Positions 1 to 7,887 of a stretch of 64,000 nt of DNA are shown piece after piece. The translations under genes and the position numbers were made by a program. The first letter of the stretch is position 1. Each line of letters opens with the position of its first letter. Source of the stretch: Paenimyroides marinum. Lineage in GTDB: Bacteria; Bacteroidota; Bacteroidia; Flavobacteriales; Flavobacteriaceae. The DNA is taken from positions 31,338 through 95,337 of the forward strand of contig NZ_FNXE01000003.1 of assembly GCF_900108395.1 (NCBI RefSeq). Direction: 5' to 3'. The notes beneath the pieces are model-generated. The model worked only from the letters and a program-made list of their open reading frames with translations. It ran no database searches and was not told the origin of the DNA.

Positions 1-21
1 CCTTTCTTTATTTGCTTGGCA

Positions 22-52
22 TTGTATATAATAAACAACATTCTTACCTTTG
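22..52 (+). promoter_or_regulatory. Candidate Bacteroidota promoter upstream of folded leader
   Basis: TACCTTTG at 45-52 fits the flavobacterial -7 consensus TAnnTTTG. A TTG at 22-24 lies 20 nt upstream and could be the -33 element. Transcription would begin near 59 and run through the hairpins at 71-208 towards the receiver-domain gene. The call rests on motif match and spacing only. Confidence 0.4.
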
Positions 53-70
53 TTTGATAAAATATAGAAA

Positions 71-238
71 CTTAAAGTTGTTTTTACTTTAAGTCCCACA
101 TTGAAAACTGGTAATTTTTAGACTACGGGACGATAATAAGTAAGGACGCTCACGCTATAGGCGTGGGTGCTCGCTTATTCGTAGTCGGGTATACCAGTAC
201 CTCAATGTCGGTAAGTGTGGTGGCCTACGCTTTTTTTT
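71..238 (+). ncRNA. Strongly structured leader or small RNA (nested foldback)
   Basis: A perfect 8-bp hairpin (71-78 with 86-93) is followed by a long nested foldback. The pairing arms are 98-104 with 202-208, 107-113 with 192-198, 121-127 with 180-186, 135-140 with 174-179 and 151-155 with 161-165. All segments are in the correct nested order, and a T8 run follows at 231-238. It sits between a candidate promoter (22-52) and the ATG at 274. It could be an independent small RNA, a regulatory 5' leader, or single-stranded DNA structure such as a transfer or replication origin. I do not recognise it as a named family. Confidence 0.5.
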
Positions 239-273
239 GTGCAGGTACTCCATTAATTTAATACTGATATATA

Positions 274-721
274 TGGAAACTGGTACACTACAAAAAAAAA
301 TACGCTTTCTTTTATCAATGATAAAAGCCCGATTGTAGATATTATCTGCAATGACCTCTCTGATTCAGGATTTGAAATACTATTCCGCTCGCAACATATC
401 GAAGACGGAATAATTCAGTTATCTGCTTTAACCTCTCTACCTGAGGTCTGTATCATTGATCTTGATTTTTACGATAAGAATGTATTGGCAGATCTTCAGG
501 AATTACACAAACAATATCCAAGTATTAAGCTGATTGCCCATAGTGATAGAGATACCGAAAAAGCTGTAAAACCGCTTTTGGAAATGGGTTTTGCAGGTTA
601 CCTTCTCATTGGCAGCGATAGGGACGATTTCATAAAAGCCATTGATGGAGTTACCAATGGAGGAAGATATTTTAGTGTGGGCGTAGCGAAGATTGTACAG
701 GAATATTTTGGCAATAAGTAA
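274..721 (+). pseudogene. Response-regulator receiver-domain protein, frame broken at an A9 tract
   Basis: The ATG at 274 opens a frame that stops after about 21 codons. The adjacent frame encodes a receiver-like domain (INDKSPIVDIICNDL at the start, LPEVCIIDLDF around the phospho-acceptor strand, GFAGYLLIGSDRDDFIKAI near the end) and runs to the stop at 721 with no ATG, GTG or TTG before codon 485. Removing one A from the nine-A run at 292-300 joins them into one protein of about 149 residues. A TTG start at 485 would give 78 residues and cut the domain in half, so I favour the joined version. There is no C-terminal DNA-binding domain. It could be a true frameshift, transcriptional slippage, or a homopolymer miscall. 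Confidence 0.6.
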
Positions 722-906
722 CAGCCCAATCCTAACACCGTAAAAATATCTATTCAAATCAAGCGACCTTCTTTTGCTTCTTTTCTTTGGTCGCAGTCTG
801 AAAAGAAAAGAAGTCACTCCCGAATACAACAAATGGGATAAAGAATATCCCACGAAATAATATCGCAATCTGTTTGGTAAAATGTAGAGAGAGGGAATTG
901 TGTAGG

Positions 907-938
907 GGTGCATTTTGACAAAGTGGTTGCACCTTTTT
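907..938 (+). terminator. Hairpin with T-run after receiver-domain gene
   Basis: GGTGCA (907-912) pairs with TGCACC (928-933) and is followed directly by TTTTT. This fits an intrinsic terminator for plus-strand transcription from the receiver gene. The 722-1001 gap otherwise contains only this hairpin and the one at 943-985. Confidence 0.4.
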
Positions 939-942
939 AAAT

Positions 943-985
943 GCGAAAAGGCGGTTCCGACCAACGGAAGGATGCGTCTTTTCGC
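943..985. repeat. Imperfect inverted repeat at PRTRC operon end
   Basis: GCGAAAAG (943-950) pairs with CTTTTCGC (978-985), and an inner pair TTCCG (955-959)/CGGAA (965-969) extends the fold. It lies just past the stop of the ThiF gene. It may terminate the minus-strand operon, or be a transfer-origin-type structure. No nic site or relaxase is visible to decide. Confidence 0.4.
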
Positions 986-1001
986 CGCCCGACTTTTGAG
1001 G

Positions 1002-1811
1002 TCAGGCAACTTTTAGGGGTTGGGTGTGGAAATTTTTCAGATTAATGAAAAATCCCCTGTTTTCGGTCATTCCGAAGCGAAACATATTCCACAATAACGA
1101 ACAACCCATTTGAGCCAATGTAGCATTGATATACAAATCCTGCTTTTCCAATGCTTCTGCCAAACTACAACTTGGCGTATTGTCCGTTTGTTCGGACTGT
1201 TTCAGCAAGTCGCCAAATTCATCCGTAACCATTGGCAGGCTTGCCACCGTTTCGTACTTTTCGGAGTCGGGTTGTTTGATACTTCCGATAGTAGATAGTA
1301 TTACTTGCCCTGTATGTTGGCTGTTCCCAAAATCCAACCAATATTTAGGCTCATCACGGTTGGCTCTGCGTTGTTTGCTCATAGCTGTGAGCATTTCCGC
1401 TATAGCAAACCTTGTCTTTACATTATCCACACAAGAAATATAAATCGTTGCTTTTGTATTTTCGGGCAGTCCTCCCAACGAATTGCGTTCAAACTTTTGG
1501 GTTTCTGCTTTCCAATTCGTTCCCATAAACCGATTGACACGGTTTATGAGTGCAACCGATTTGTACAATCCTGTTTCACTCGGTGAAAATCGCTGTCTGC
1601 CCAAATTGGCTTCCGTGATAATATCATCATCCCATAAACGCACCTGCAATCCTGCGTGTCCCAACTCTGTTAGGCTATGGCTCATTTCCATTAAGGCAGT
1701 CAGCACTTTTGAGCCTGTGCCACCTGCACCAATCAAATTGACTTCAATCGGGTTTGTAGGACTTATCAGATAGTTGTCTGTAAAATGTACTTTGGTTTTA
1801 TCTGTATTCAT
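1002..1811 (-). CDS. PRTRC system ThiF family protein (E1-like)
   Basis: This is an E1/ThiF/MoeB-type adenylating enzyme of about 269 residues. The glycine-rich nucleotide loop GAGGTGS is near residue 29, the acidic pair and Asn/Arg (WDDDIITEANLGRQRF) near 60-75, and the E1 signature CVDNVKTRF near 128. A Cys in NTPSCSL (about residue 215) is a candidate catalytic cysteine. The gene is last in the minus-strand PRTRC operon. Its ATG overlaps the TGA of the preceding gene (TGATG), so the two are probably translationally coupled. In E1 families this fold adenylates the C-terminal Gly of a ubiquitin-like protein. The natural partner here is the 72-residue PRTRC C protein. The biological role of PRTRC systems is not known to me. 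Confidence 0.88.
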   Translation of the reverse strand: MNTDKTKVHFTDNYLISPTNPIEVNLIGAGGTGSKVLTALMEMSHSLTELGHAGLQVRLWDDDIITEANLGRQRFSPSETGLYKSVALINRVNRFMGTNWKAETQKFERNSLGGLPENTKATIYISCVDNVKTRFAIAEMLTAMSKQRRANRDEPKYWLDFGNSQHTGQVILSTIGSIKQPDSEKYETVASLPMVTDEFGDLLKQSEQTDNTPSCSLAEALEKQDLYINATLAQMGCSLLWNMFRFGMTENRGFFINLKNFHTQPLKVA

Positions 1812-2536
1812 CACAATAGATTTTTAAGGTTTTTGTTATACGGTTTTAATACTTCTTTTGGAAAGGGATTATCTGTGTTTATAAGGTCTTTCCAAACCTT
1901 TACGCAATCGCCTTTTATGGGATTGTGTTTGCCCAACAAATGGCTGAAATAAGAATTGAAAAAATAGTGTTCCCAAGCCTGTACAAATTCTTCAACCGAT
2001 GCGGATTTCTTTATATCTATGCTTACCGTTCCCATACATACTTTACCATCTTCGTAAATATTGAAAAAAGGAGCATAATGGAGTTTGGTTTTATCATTCG
2101 GTCTTCTGTCACTCGCAAGGGCATATACGGTAAGGCTGTTTTTACTCGCTTTCCAAAGCATTGGCGGTACATATCCTTTACCATTGGGTATTTTCAGACT
2201 GTCCACAAAAAACAACTTTCTTTGCTGTGCTTTGGTGTACCAGATTACCGTGCCTTTTTCCGCACTCGGATTGATATGTAAAATGTTTGTCGGCAAAATT
2301 CCGTTTGGCTTTAAAAAGGCTTTGTCCTTGTCTTTTTCAGTGCGAAGTGACTTTGCCAATATATTTGCTTCTCTCACGGTCAATGGGTGGGCATTGATTG
2401 GATTTCCATTTTTATCCATATCAAAATGCTCTACATACACATCGGTTGTCCGTCCTTTGGTTTCATAGAATACCAAAGCAGATTTTGGGTGGTATAATGT
2501 ACCGAAGTCCTGTGTTATATCGTTTATCGTTTCCAT
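1811..2536 (-). CDS. PRTRC system protein B (E2-like fold)
   Basis: The 241-residue protein matches PRTRC protein B in character and position. That family has been grouped with prokaryotic E2-like (ubiquitin-conjugating) domains. The supporting sequence feature is NIYEDGKVCMG at about 159-169, which resembles the E2 active-site neighbourhood (N-x-x-x-x-G-x-I/V-C). This makes Cys167 the candidate catalytic residue. It is coupled to the ThiF gene downstream and lies 10 nt after the 384-residue gene. The E2 reading is inference from fold-family knowledge plus this motif. The PRTRC B name is more secure than the activity. Confidence 0.82.
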   Translation of the reverse strand: METINDITQDFGTLYHPKSALVFYETKGRTTDVYVEHFDMDKNGNPINAHPLTVREANILAKSLRTEKDKDKAFLKPNGILPTNILHINPSAEKGTVIWYTKAQQRKLFFVDSLKIPNGKGYVPPMLWKASKNSLTVYALASDRRPNDKTKLHYAPFFNIYEDGKVCMGTVSIDIKKSASVEEFVQAWEHYFFNSYFSHLLGKHNPIKGDCVKVWKDLINTDNPFPKEVLKPYNKNLKNLL

Positions 2537-2546
2537 ATTTTTGCGT

Positions 2547-3701
2547 TTAACATTGGTGTAAAATATCGCTTAGGTTGTGTAACAATTGAAATAACCTGTT
2601 TTCAAAACAAAGATTGTTGGCGGTTATATCCCTGCCGTCAAACTGTTTTAGTATAATGGGTTCTTCCATTTGTCCGTATTCCTGTATATCGGTGTTTACG
2701 GATTCTATCAAGGTTTCGTTTAGCCAACCTTTGTGGTCTGCGTAAAATGAAATGTACTTTTCCATTCCGATAATGTTGTCCATATCTTCTTCAGATGCTT
2801 CCCCATTAGGTTTGGCATTGCGGAACACACTTTCATTCGGGTAGGTCAGATACAGGGAAAAGGCTTCTTTTGCTACCGCTAAACATTCCCTGTCAAACTC
2901 ATTCCTTACTTTGAACTTTTCAATACGTTGTTCAAATACGGTCAGATTGATGCGGTTATAAATCCGTTGCTCGATAAAGTCCCCGATAAATTCGGCTTGT
3001 TTAATCTCTGAAAGATAAACTTCGGTTTCTTCTGTATAATCGTCCTGTTCCACCCAATCGTTCATCATTTCGTACATCCAATAGAGGTAACTTGCTTCCT
3101 GCCTGTAATAAGGAATATCGGCTATATGGTACAGATAAGCACAAACGGACAATAACAAGTGTGCGTTGGCTTTTCGCTTCTTATCGTGCAAAAGGCGATA
3201 CAATGGCGAAACAGGAATGTAGAACAAGGTTGCTCCTGTATTGTAGCGTTCTTCACTTACAAAATAGGTTTTCTTGCTGTCCTGTACCAAACGGATTTCT
3301 TCCCAATCTAAAACTTTGCTCTTTAACTTTTCCTCTACATCAGCCATAGCCAATGCCATATTGTAGGGGTAGGTAAATTGTTTGGTCTGTGCAGGTTCAA
3401 TATTATAATGTTCTGCCAATTTGGAAAGGGACTGAAAAAAATCCCTTTCCGTTTTGTCCGATTTCCTGCAAGCCTGTACGGTTTTCGTTTCTTTCAGTTT
3501 CGGCAGAAAGGTGCATTTTAGAAAACCATTGGCAACATCGCTGTTGGAACTGACCTGCGTTTGTCTTTCCGTACTTCGTTGGCGTCCTTTGGTTTTTGCA
3601 TCCAATTGGCGAACTCGTTTAACTGGCGGTGCAATTGTCGTTGCCTTTGCTGTTCGGGTGTTATAATAGTTCCCGATAGGATATGTTTGTGCATAGTTCA
3701 T
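2547..3701 (-). CDS. PRTRC-cassette protein, positional candidate for protein F
   Basis: A 384-residue soluble protein. The N-terminal 90 residues are basic and low-complexity, and the rest is mostly helical, rich in Tyr and acidic residues. There is no signal peptide or membrane segment. It lies between PRTRC C and PRTRC B, which is where protein F is usually found in these cassettes, and its length is compatible with F. I see no diagnostic motif, so the F assignment rests on gene order alone. The gaps to its neighbours are small (10 and 17 nt), placing it in one operon. Confidence 0.6.
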   Translation of the reverse strand: MNYAQTYPIGNYYNTRTAKATTIAPPVKRVRQLDAKTKGRQRSTERQTQVSSNSDVANGFLKCTFLPKLKETKTVQACRKSDKTERDFFQSLSKLAEHYNIEPAQTKQFTYPYNMALAMADVEEKLKSKVLDWEEIRLVQDSKKTYFVSEERYNTGATLFYIPVSPLYRLLHDKKRKANAHLLLSVCAYLYHIADIPYYRQEASYLYWMYEMMNDWVEQDDYTEETEVYLSEIKQAEFIGDFIEQRIYNRINLTVFEQRIEKFKVRNEFDRECLAVAKEAFSLYLTYPNESVFRNAKPNGEASEEDMDNIIGMEKYISFYADHKGWLNETLIESVNTDIQEYGQMEEPIILKQFDGRDITANNLCFENRLFQLLHNLSDILHQC

Positions 3702-3718
3702 CGCTTTAAATATTTGGT

Positions 3719-3937
3719 TTAACCTTTCGTTCCCATTACGCTCTCAAATCTGTACTCTACTGCATCATCTTTGATTTGCGGTGCAGATGCTTTTGCGGTA
3801 GTCAGTATGGGGTACATATTGGCGTAAAAATTCATTACGGCTTCCACGCTCCAACGTGGTTCGGGGTCGGTCAGTCTGATGTCCTGTCCTTTATCTTTGA
3901 GTATAAACACTCGTTCCAATTGCGTTGCTAATAACAT
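3719..3937 (-). CDS. PRTRC system protein C (ubiquitin-like)
   Basis: A 72-residue protein close to ubiquitin in size. It contains RVFILKDKGQDIRLTDPEP (about residues 9-27), then WSVEAVMNFYANMYPILTTAK, a typical PRTRC C layout. It ends in GTKG, so a C-terminal glycine is available for adenylation by the E1-like ThiF protein. PRTRC C proteins have been classed as prokaryotic ubiquitin-like. It sits between PRTRC E and the F-position gene in a compact operon. No processing peptidase is needed to expose the Gly because the chain ends on it, which fits the absence of a JAB-type protein A here. Confidence 0.85.
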   Translation of the reverse strand: MLLATQLERVFILKDKGQDIRLTDPEPRWSVEAVMNFYANMYPILTTAKASAPQIKDDAVEYRFESVMGTKG

Positions 3938-3955
3938 AATGCTCGTTTTTAATGG

Positions 3956-4567
3956 TTAATACTCGTTTTCTTCTTCGTCCGTTTCGTCTGTTGGATAATC
4001 GGCTGTAACTTCTTCCGCTTTTGGCGGTTCGGGTGTGGCTTCTTCCATTGCTCCGAAAAGGCTCGGTGTGGCGAACTTGTTTGACAATTCCGTTTTGCGT
4101 TTGCGTATCTCGTCCGCTTTTTCGGGAAACTCGGTTATGTCGGGAACTTTCATCCACGCTTCACGGAATTTGCCCTCTTTCTCCAATTCGTCAGCCTTTG
4201 CCATTCCATCTTTAAATTTCTTGTCTTTGGCTTCTTTTTCCTTTTTGGCTTTCTCGGTCTTTTCTTTCTCCATTGCCGATTGCTTTTTGACCTCCTCCAT
4301 TTGCTTTAGGAATTTTTCCATATCCACCATTACGCCCGAAACGGTTTTAACAGGTGCTTTTATCTGCTCAAAAAATCCCTCGTCAAATTCCTGTGGTGTA
4401 GCGTTAAACGTCAATGGCGGTATTAGGTTTTTTGCGTTATCTCCGCATTGTTCATTGTTGAGCATAACCGATACGATTAGGTTATTTTCTGCTCCTTTGG
4501 AAATATTCAGTTGCAATACTCCTGTAAAGTCCAAGGCTTGTATCTGATTGAAAAAATTGGTGTTCAT
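3956..4567 (-). CDS. PRTRC system protein E
   Basis: A 203-residue protein. Residues 1-90 form a compact domain opening NFFNQIQALDFTGVLQLNIS, typical of PRTRC E. This is followed by a charged Lys/Glu-rich helix (about 90-150) that looks like a coiled coil, and an acidic tail ending DEEENEY. It is the first gene of the recognisable PRTRC cluster and precedes protein C by 18 nt. Function unknown. The acidic tail and coiled coil suggest a protein-interaction role. Confidence 0.82.
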   Translation of the reverse strand: MNTNFFNQIQALDFTGVLQLNISKGAENNLIVSVMLNNEQCGDNAKNLIPPLTFNATPQEFDEGFFEQIKAPVKTVSGVMVDMEKFLKQMEEVKKQSAMEKEKTEKAKKEKEAKDKKFKDGMAKADELEKEGKFREAWMKVPDITEFPEKADEIRKRKTELSNKFATPSLFGAMEEATPEPPKAEEVTADYPTDETDEEENEY

Positions 4568-4579
4568 CGTTCTGAAATT

Positions 4580-4768
4580 TTAATTACTGTTATTATTTTC
4601 CTTGATTGCTTTTAGTTTCTTGTGCATATCTGCCCAATACTCCTGCCTTTCCCTGTCACTTTCCATTGGTGGGTCGTGCCGATATTTTTTAAACCAACCT
4701 GTTTGTCGAATAGCTTTTACGAGGTCGGTAACTTCAATCCAATTCCCATCTTTATCTATGATTTTCAT
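4580..4768 (-). CDS. Small hypothetical protein in PRTRC operon
   Basis: A 62-residue soluble, charged protein opening MKIIDKDGNWIEVTDL and ending with a Lys/Asn-rich tail. It lies 12 nt upstream of PRTRC E on the same strand and probably shares the transcript. I do not recognise a domain. Codon use and spacing support a real gene. Confidence 0.6.
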   Translation of the reverse strand: MKIIDKDGNWIEVTDLVKAIRQTGWFKKYRHDPPMESDRERQEYWADMHKKLKAIKENNNSN

Positions 4769-4811
4769 TGTACTTGTATTAATGGTTCTTATTTGCTTAC
4801 TATCTCAATGT

Positions 4812-5252
4812 TTATTCTTTAGTAAGTCTTGGATTTGGTCGTATTTCATCCAAATTGTTCCATACATGGGTGAAAATCTCTTTTATTTCCTTGTCCGATA
4901 GTTTACGGAGCAATATGGCATTTCGGTATTCGCTATGTATGGTGACTTCTTTGCTTAGCAAATACCCTGTGGCAACTTTAAGGGTGCTTTGTCCGCTCTT
5001 TATACATAGATGCAGTATGGCATCACTCCAACCCTCATAGCCAATCAAAAGTGTTTCATCCATTGGAAGCCCACCAGAAAATGCTTTATTAATGGTTGGG
5101 TCGGTAAATGTCAGGCAGGCAAGACAGTTAAAAGGTTCAATGCCCTCATGCGTTGCTACTTTTTTGGCAAACAACACCTGTTCAATAGCTCCCTTGGGGT
5201 TTTCGATGCCGAATAGCAGGGTTTCAATTTTGAAAGAAAATTTCTTTTTCAT
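4812..5252 (-). CDS. Hypothetical ICE accessory protein
   Basis: A 146-residue soluble protein with no signal peptide or membrane segment. It contains three Cys (NCLACLTF near 43-50 and HLCIKSG near 80), spaced unlike a zinc finger. It lies 3 nt after the 135-residue gene and 43 nt before the 62-residue gene on the same strand, so it belongs to the element's operon. I do not recognise the family. Confidence 0.6.
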   Translation of the reverse strand: MKKKFSFKIETLLFGIENPKGAIEQVLFAKKVATHEGIEPFNCLACLTFTDPTINKAFSGGLPMDETLLIGYEGWSDAILHLCIKSGQSTLKVATGYLLSKEVTIHSEYRNAILLRKLSDKEIKEIFTHVWNNLDEIRPNPRLTKE

Positions 5253-5255
5253 GTC

Positions 5256-5663
5256 TTAATCATTTATGGTTATCTCAATCATTTTATGTTCTCCGAAAAA
5301 CAGATGTATAGCCTGTTTTAATTTAGTTTCACATTTCTGTTTTTCTGTAAACTCAATCAAACAGTTGGTGATAAATATTGAATTGTAACCGTCAAACAGT
5401 TGGTCAGAAAATACTCTCGGGCTTCTATGCAACATCACATTGTAGCGTTTTAATATCTGTTCTGTATTGTCAACCAGTCCGTACCAAAAGTCGGCTGTTA
5501 TTAATGTATTGTCTGACCATATACTCCGCATATATTCGTCACGCTCTCTGAAGCGTTCTGTTTCCTGTTGGATAAAGACGATTAATTGTTTAAGGGTATC
5601 GGGGAAAAGTTTTGCTACCAAATACGCCTTTTGTACGTTGTTCATTTCATTTAAAGCTTTCAT
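5256..5663 (-). CDS. Hypothetical ICE accessory protein
   Basis: A 135-residue soluble, predicted mostly helical protein opening MKALNEMNNVQKAYLVAKLF. It has no recognisable motif. It follows the DUF932 gene across a short gap that contains an inverted repeat (5680-5707), and precedes the 146-residue gene by only 3 nt. Its role is probably element maintenance, by context only. Confidence 0.6.
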   Translation of the reverse strand: MKALNEMNNVQKAYLVAKLFPDTLKQLIVFIQQETERFRERDEYMRSIWSDNTLITADFWYGLVDNTEQILKRYNVMLHRSPRVFSDQLFDGYNSIFITNCLIEFTEKQKCETKLKQAIHLFFGEHKMIEITIND

Positions 5664-5679
5664 ATCTTTTGTTTTTAGT

Positions 5680-5707
5680 AGGCTACCACCGTTTAAGGCG
5701 GTAGCCT
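5680..5707. repeat. Inverted repeat between DUF932 and accessory genes
   Basis: AGGCTACC (5680-5687) pairs with GGTAGCCT (5700-5707) around a short loop, in the 52-nt gap after the DUF932 stop codon. There is no long T-run on the minus strand, so it may be an mRNA-stabilising or attenuating hairpin, not a full terminator. Confidence 0.5.
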
Positions 5708-5715
5708 GTGGTTAT

Positions 5716-6789
5716 TTAATTAAGGTTTAGGATTTCCGCACCGTCCAAAGCAAAGGCGGTACAAAATTCAAAGGCTTTCTGTGTACGCTGTTGAGCAGTT
5801 CCACCCATTACAATACTCTGTAGCTTGGCTTCTTCATCTTTGTAATTCCTTACGTTCTGATAGTAGCCCGTAACAGCGTTGTACGCTCCGAACAAAGTGC
5901 CTTTGGTGGTGTTCATCTGCTGTGTATCACTCATCATAGCATAGGCAAAGGCATCTTCAACGGTGTTTTTGAATACGGTTGAAATTTCATCTTCCGCACC
6001 TTTTTTAATGAGGTCTAAGGTTTCCTTGTTTGGGCAAAGTGCCAATTGGATTAGCTTTTTTACTTCGTTGTCACTTACCCTTACTTTTGTCCAATCATTA
6101 AAAATTGCTTCTAACTGGTTGCTCAATGTATTGGCAAGTCCCATAATCTTGTGGGCGTTCTCGATACGCTGTTTTGCTCCCGATGTATGTTTGATGCGTA
6201 CCACATTGGTCATATTGCGTAACGATGCGTTAAGGGTGTTTTGGCAAACAATTCGGATAGGTGTAAACGCTGCGGTAATACTTCCGCTACCATCGTGAGA
6301 AGTTGTGAGGAAGATATATTTTTCTGTCACATCATCGCCATTGCCTACACGGATATAGTCGGGCAGTTTGGCTGTGATAAAAATGCGTTCTCCGTTGCCC
6401 AATGCTCCTGCGGTTTCGTACAGGATACCCTCGCCACCACCTACGATAGCATCAAAGAAATTAAAGGCTTCACGGTTTTGTACGATGTGGTAATCTTTAC
6501 CCACTACGCCCAATACGGCATTGTTATCGGTACGAATGTTTGCGAAGTAGTTAGGTACTTCTAATTCGCTACTGCCTATCTCTATGCCGTTAGCAGTTTC
6601 GATAATGCCCGAACCTTTGGTAAACAATGGGGATTTTACTACTTCGTAATTTAACCCTGCGTGCTTTATAGCTTCCTCGCTTGTTGGGTATTGTTCCACG
6701 ATTTGCCCCAAACCGTGCCACGCTTTTTGCTGTACTGAAAAGAAACTGTACTTTCCTGCTCTTTCGTTGAAATTGATATTATGTGCCAT
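5716..6789 (-). CDS. DUF932 domain-containing protein
   Basis: A 357-residue phage/plasmid-like DUF932 protein. The opening region with AWHGLGQIVEQYPTSEEA (about 23-40) is typical of the family, and the body continues through SHDGSGSITAAFTPIRIVCQNT (about 165-185) to a helical C-terminus. DUF932 proteins are common on conjugative elements and large plasmids. Their biochemical role is not established. It sits 43 nt after SSB on the same strand, suggesting a DNA-maintenance module. Confidence 0.85.
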   Translation of the reverse strand: MAHNINFNERAGKYSFFSVQQKAWHGLGQIVEQYPTSEEAIKHAGLNYEVVKSPLFTKGSGIIETANGIEIGSSELEVPNYFANIRTDNNAVLGVVGKDYHIVQNREAFNFFDAIVGGGEGILYETAGALGNGERIFITAKLPDYIRVGNGDDVTEKYIFLTTSHDGSGSITAAFTPIRIVCQNTLNASLRNMTNVVRIKHTSGAKQRIENAHKIMGLANTLSNQLEAIFNDWTKVRVSDNEVKKLIQLALCPNKETLDLIKKGAEDEISTVFKNTVEDAFAYAMMSDTQQMNTTKGTLFGAYNAVTGYYQNVRNYKDEEAKLQSIVMGGTAQQRTQKAFEFCTAFALDGAEILNLN

Positions 6790-6832
6790 TTTGATAAAAT
6801 TTTGATGTTAAAAAATGATTGAATACTCGTTG

Positions 6833-7225
6833 TTAAAATGGGAGGTCGTCCTCTGTTCCCTGTGCTGTAAATCCGCTGTTTTCAGATGGTGCAGTAGCCT
6901 GTACGGTTTCGGCTTTTCTGCTACCTCCATGCAGTTTGATGTTAGAGGTATGAAAATTCAGTCCTGCTCTTGCTTCACCATCATTACCTGTCCATGCTCT
7001 CGCACTTACCCTGCCTGTGAGCTCTACCAATGTGCCTTTTGTCAGTAGCTTGGCTACGTTCGGACTTATCCAATATGAGCAGTCGAAAAAGGTTGTTTGC
7101 TCCACTCGTTCGCCCTGTTTGTTTTTGTAGCTGTCGTTGGTCGCTACCGAAAAGTTTACTACTTGTTTGTCCTGTGACGTTGTGCGTACTTCCGCATCTC
7201 TTGTCAGTCTTCCTGTGATGTTCAT
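6833..7225 (-). CDS. ssb: Single-stranded DNA-binding protein
   Basis: A 130-residue SSB. The OB-fold covers roughly residues 1-100 (MNITGRLTRDAEVR at the start, TTFFDCSYW in the middle, ELTGRVSARAW strand). A low-complexity linker follows, then the classical acidic tip DDLPF at the C-terminus, which recruits SSB partner proteins. It is short for a chromosomal SSB but usual for element-borne copies. It starts the DUF932 and accessory-gene operon. The role is probably protecting single-stranded DNA during transfer or replication of the element. Confidence 0.9.
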   Translation of the reverse strand: MNITGRLTRDAEVRTTSQDKQVVNFSVATNDSYKNKQGERVEQTTFFDCSYWISPNVAKLLTKGTLVELTGRVSARAWTGNDGEARAGLNFHTSNIKLHGGSRKAETVQATAPSENSGFTAQGTEDDLPF

Positions 7226-7662
7226 GATTTCTACTTTTTAGTGATTGATATTTGATTTAATTTTTTTGATTTATTCGGCAATGAGAGGAGGTGCTGTTTC
7301 GTTTCATTACCATTTCCAATGCTTTTGATCTTCATACCTGACATTTTTTTTATTCGTTTAAAGAGCCGGAGTATGCTATGTTTCGTTTCACGAGCAGAAA
7401 AAGGTTAGTGTTTAGGCGGCACAAGGTTTTGGAAAACAAATACTACCCAACGGGTGGAGATTTTTTTTCAAACTTGCGTGACCTTGTGGGGGCGTTAAGA
7501 ACACGGAAATACCTTTGCTCTTGAAATGGAACAATAGGGCATACAGGCTTCTTTGAGTAAAAAAACAGTGGAAGCAATGAAGATGGTATTGGCAAATGGT
7601 TCCCAATGGATTGAAATAACACTTCCAATTGGTTGAATTTTTAAAACTCTATTTTTAAGTTG

Positions 7663-7681
7663 TGTGGCTGTGACAGCCACA
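7663..7681. repeat. Perfect 8-bp dyad, operator-like
   Basis: TGTGGCTG (7663-7670) and CAGCCACA (7674-7681) are perfect complements separated by TGA. No T-run follows on either strand. A regulator-binding site or short hairpin is more likely than a terminator. Confidence 0.4.
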
Positions 7682-7829
7682 GAGACAGAGGGTTGAAAAA
7701 TCGTTTTGTGCGGGAGAAGTACCAGGGCAATATTTTTTAACCTTCTGTTTCAGCAGTAGACAAAAGCTCTTTTACAGAAGGGGAATAGGAGAGAAAAGTA
7801 AATGTGCTTTGGCTATAAAAAGTATAGAC

Positions 7830-7857
7830 ATAAAAAAAGCAGGACTTAATCCTGCTT
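7830..7857 (-). terminator. Intrinsic terminator of integrase gene
   Basis: AAGCAGGA (7837-7844) pairs with TCCTGCTT (7850-7857). The A-run at 7832-7838 becomes a T-run on the minus strand. It lies 30 nt past the integrase stop codon. Confidence 0.8.
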
Positions 7858-7887
7858 CAATCTGACTGTTAAAAAATATACCCTGTT

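Larger units (their letters stand above)
7226..7887. other. 662-bp gene-poor interval between ssb and integrase
   Basis: No convincing gene was seen. The short overlapping minus-strand frames at 7412-7680 have no family features and look like chance. The interval contains the dyad at 7663-7681, the integrase terminator at 7830-7857 and several homopolymer runs. It may hold regulatory or transfer signals. Confidence 0.5.

Noticed and set aside
503..1009. 168-codon minus-strand frame opposite the receiver gene
   Set aside because: It overlaps the receiver domain and two hairpins, overlaps the ThiF stop, and its translation is basic with no family features.
7412..7680. Three overlapping minus-strand frames of 61-64 codons
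   Set aside because: No ribosome-binding context, signal peptide or motif, and all overlap one another.
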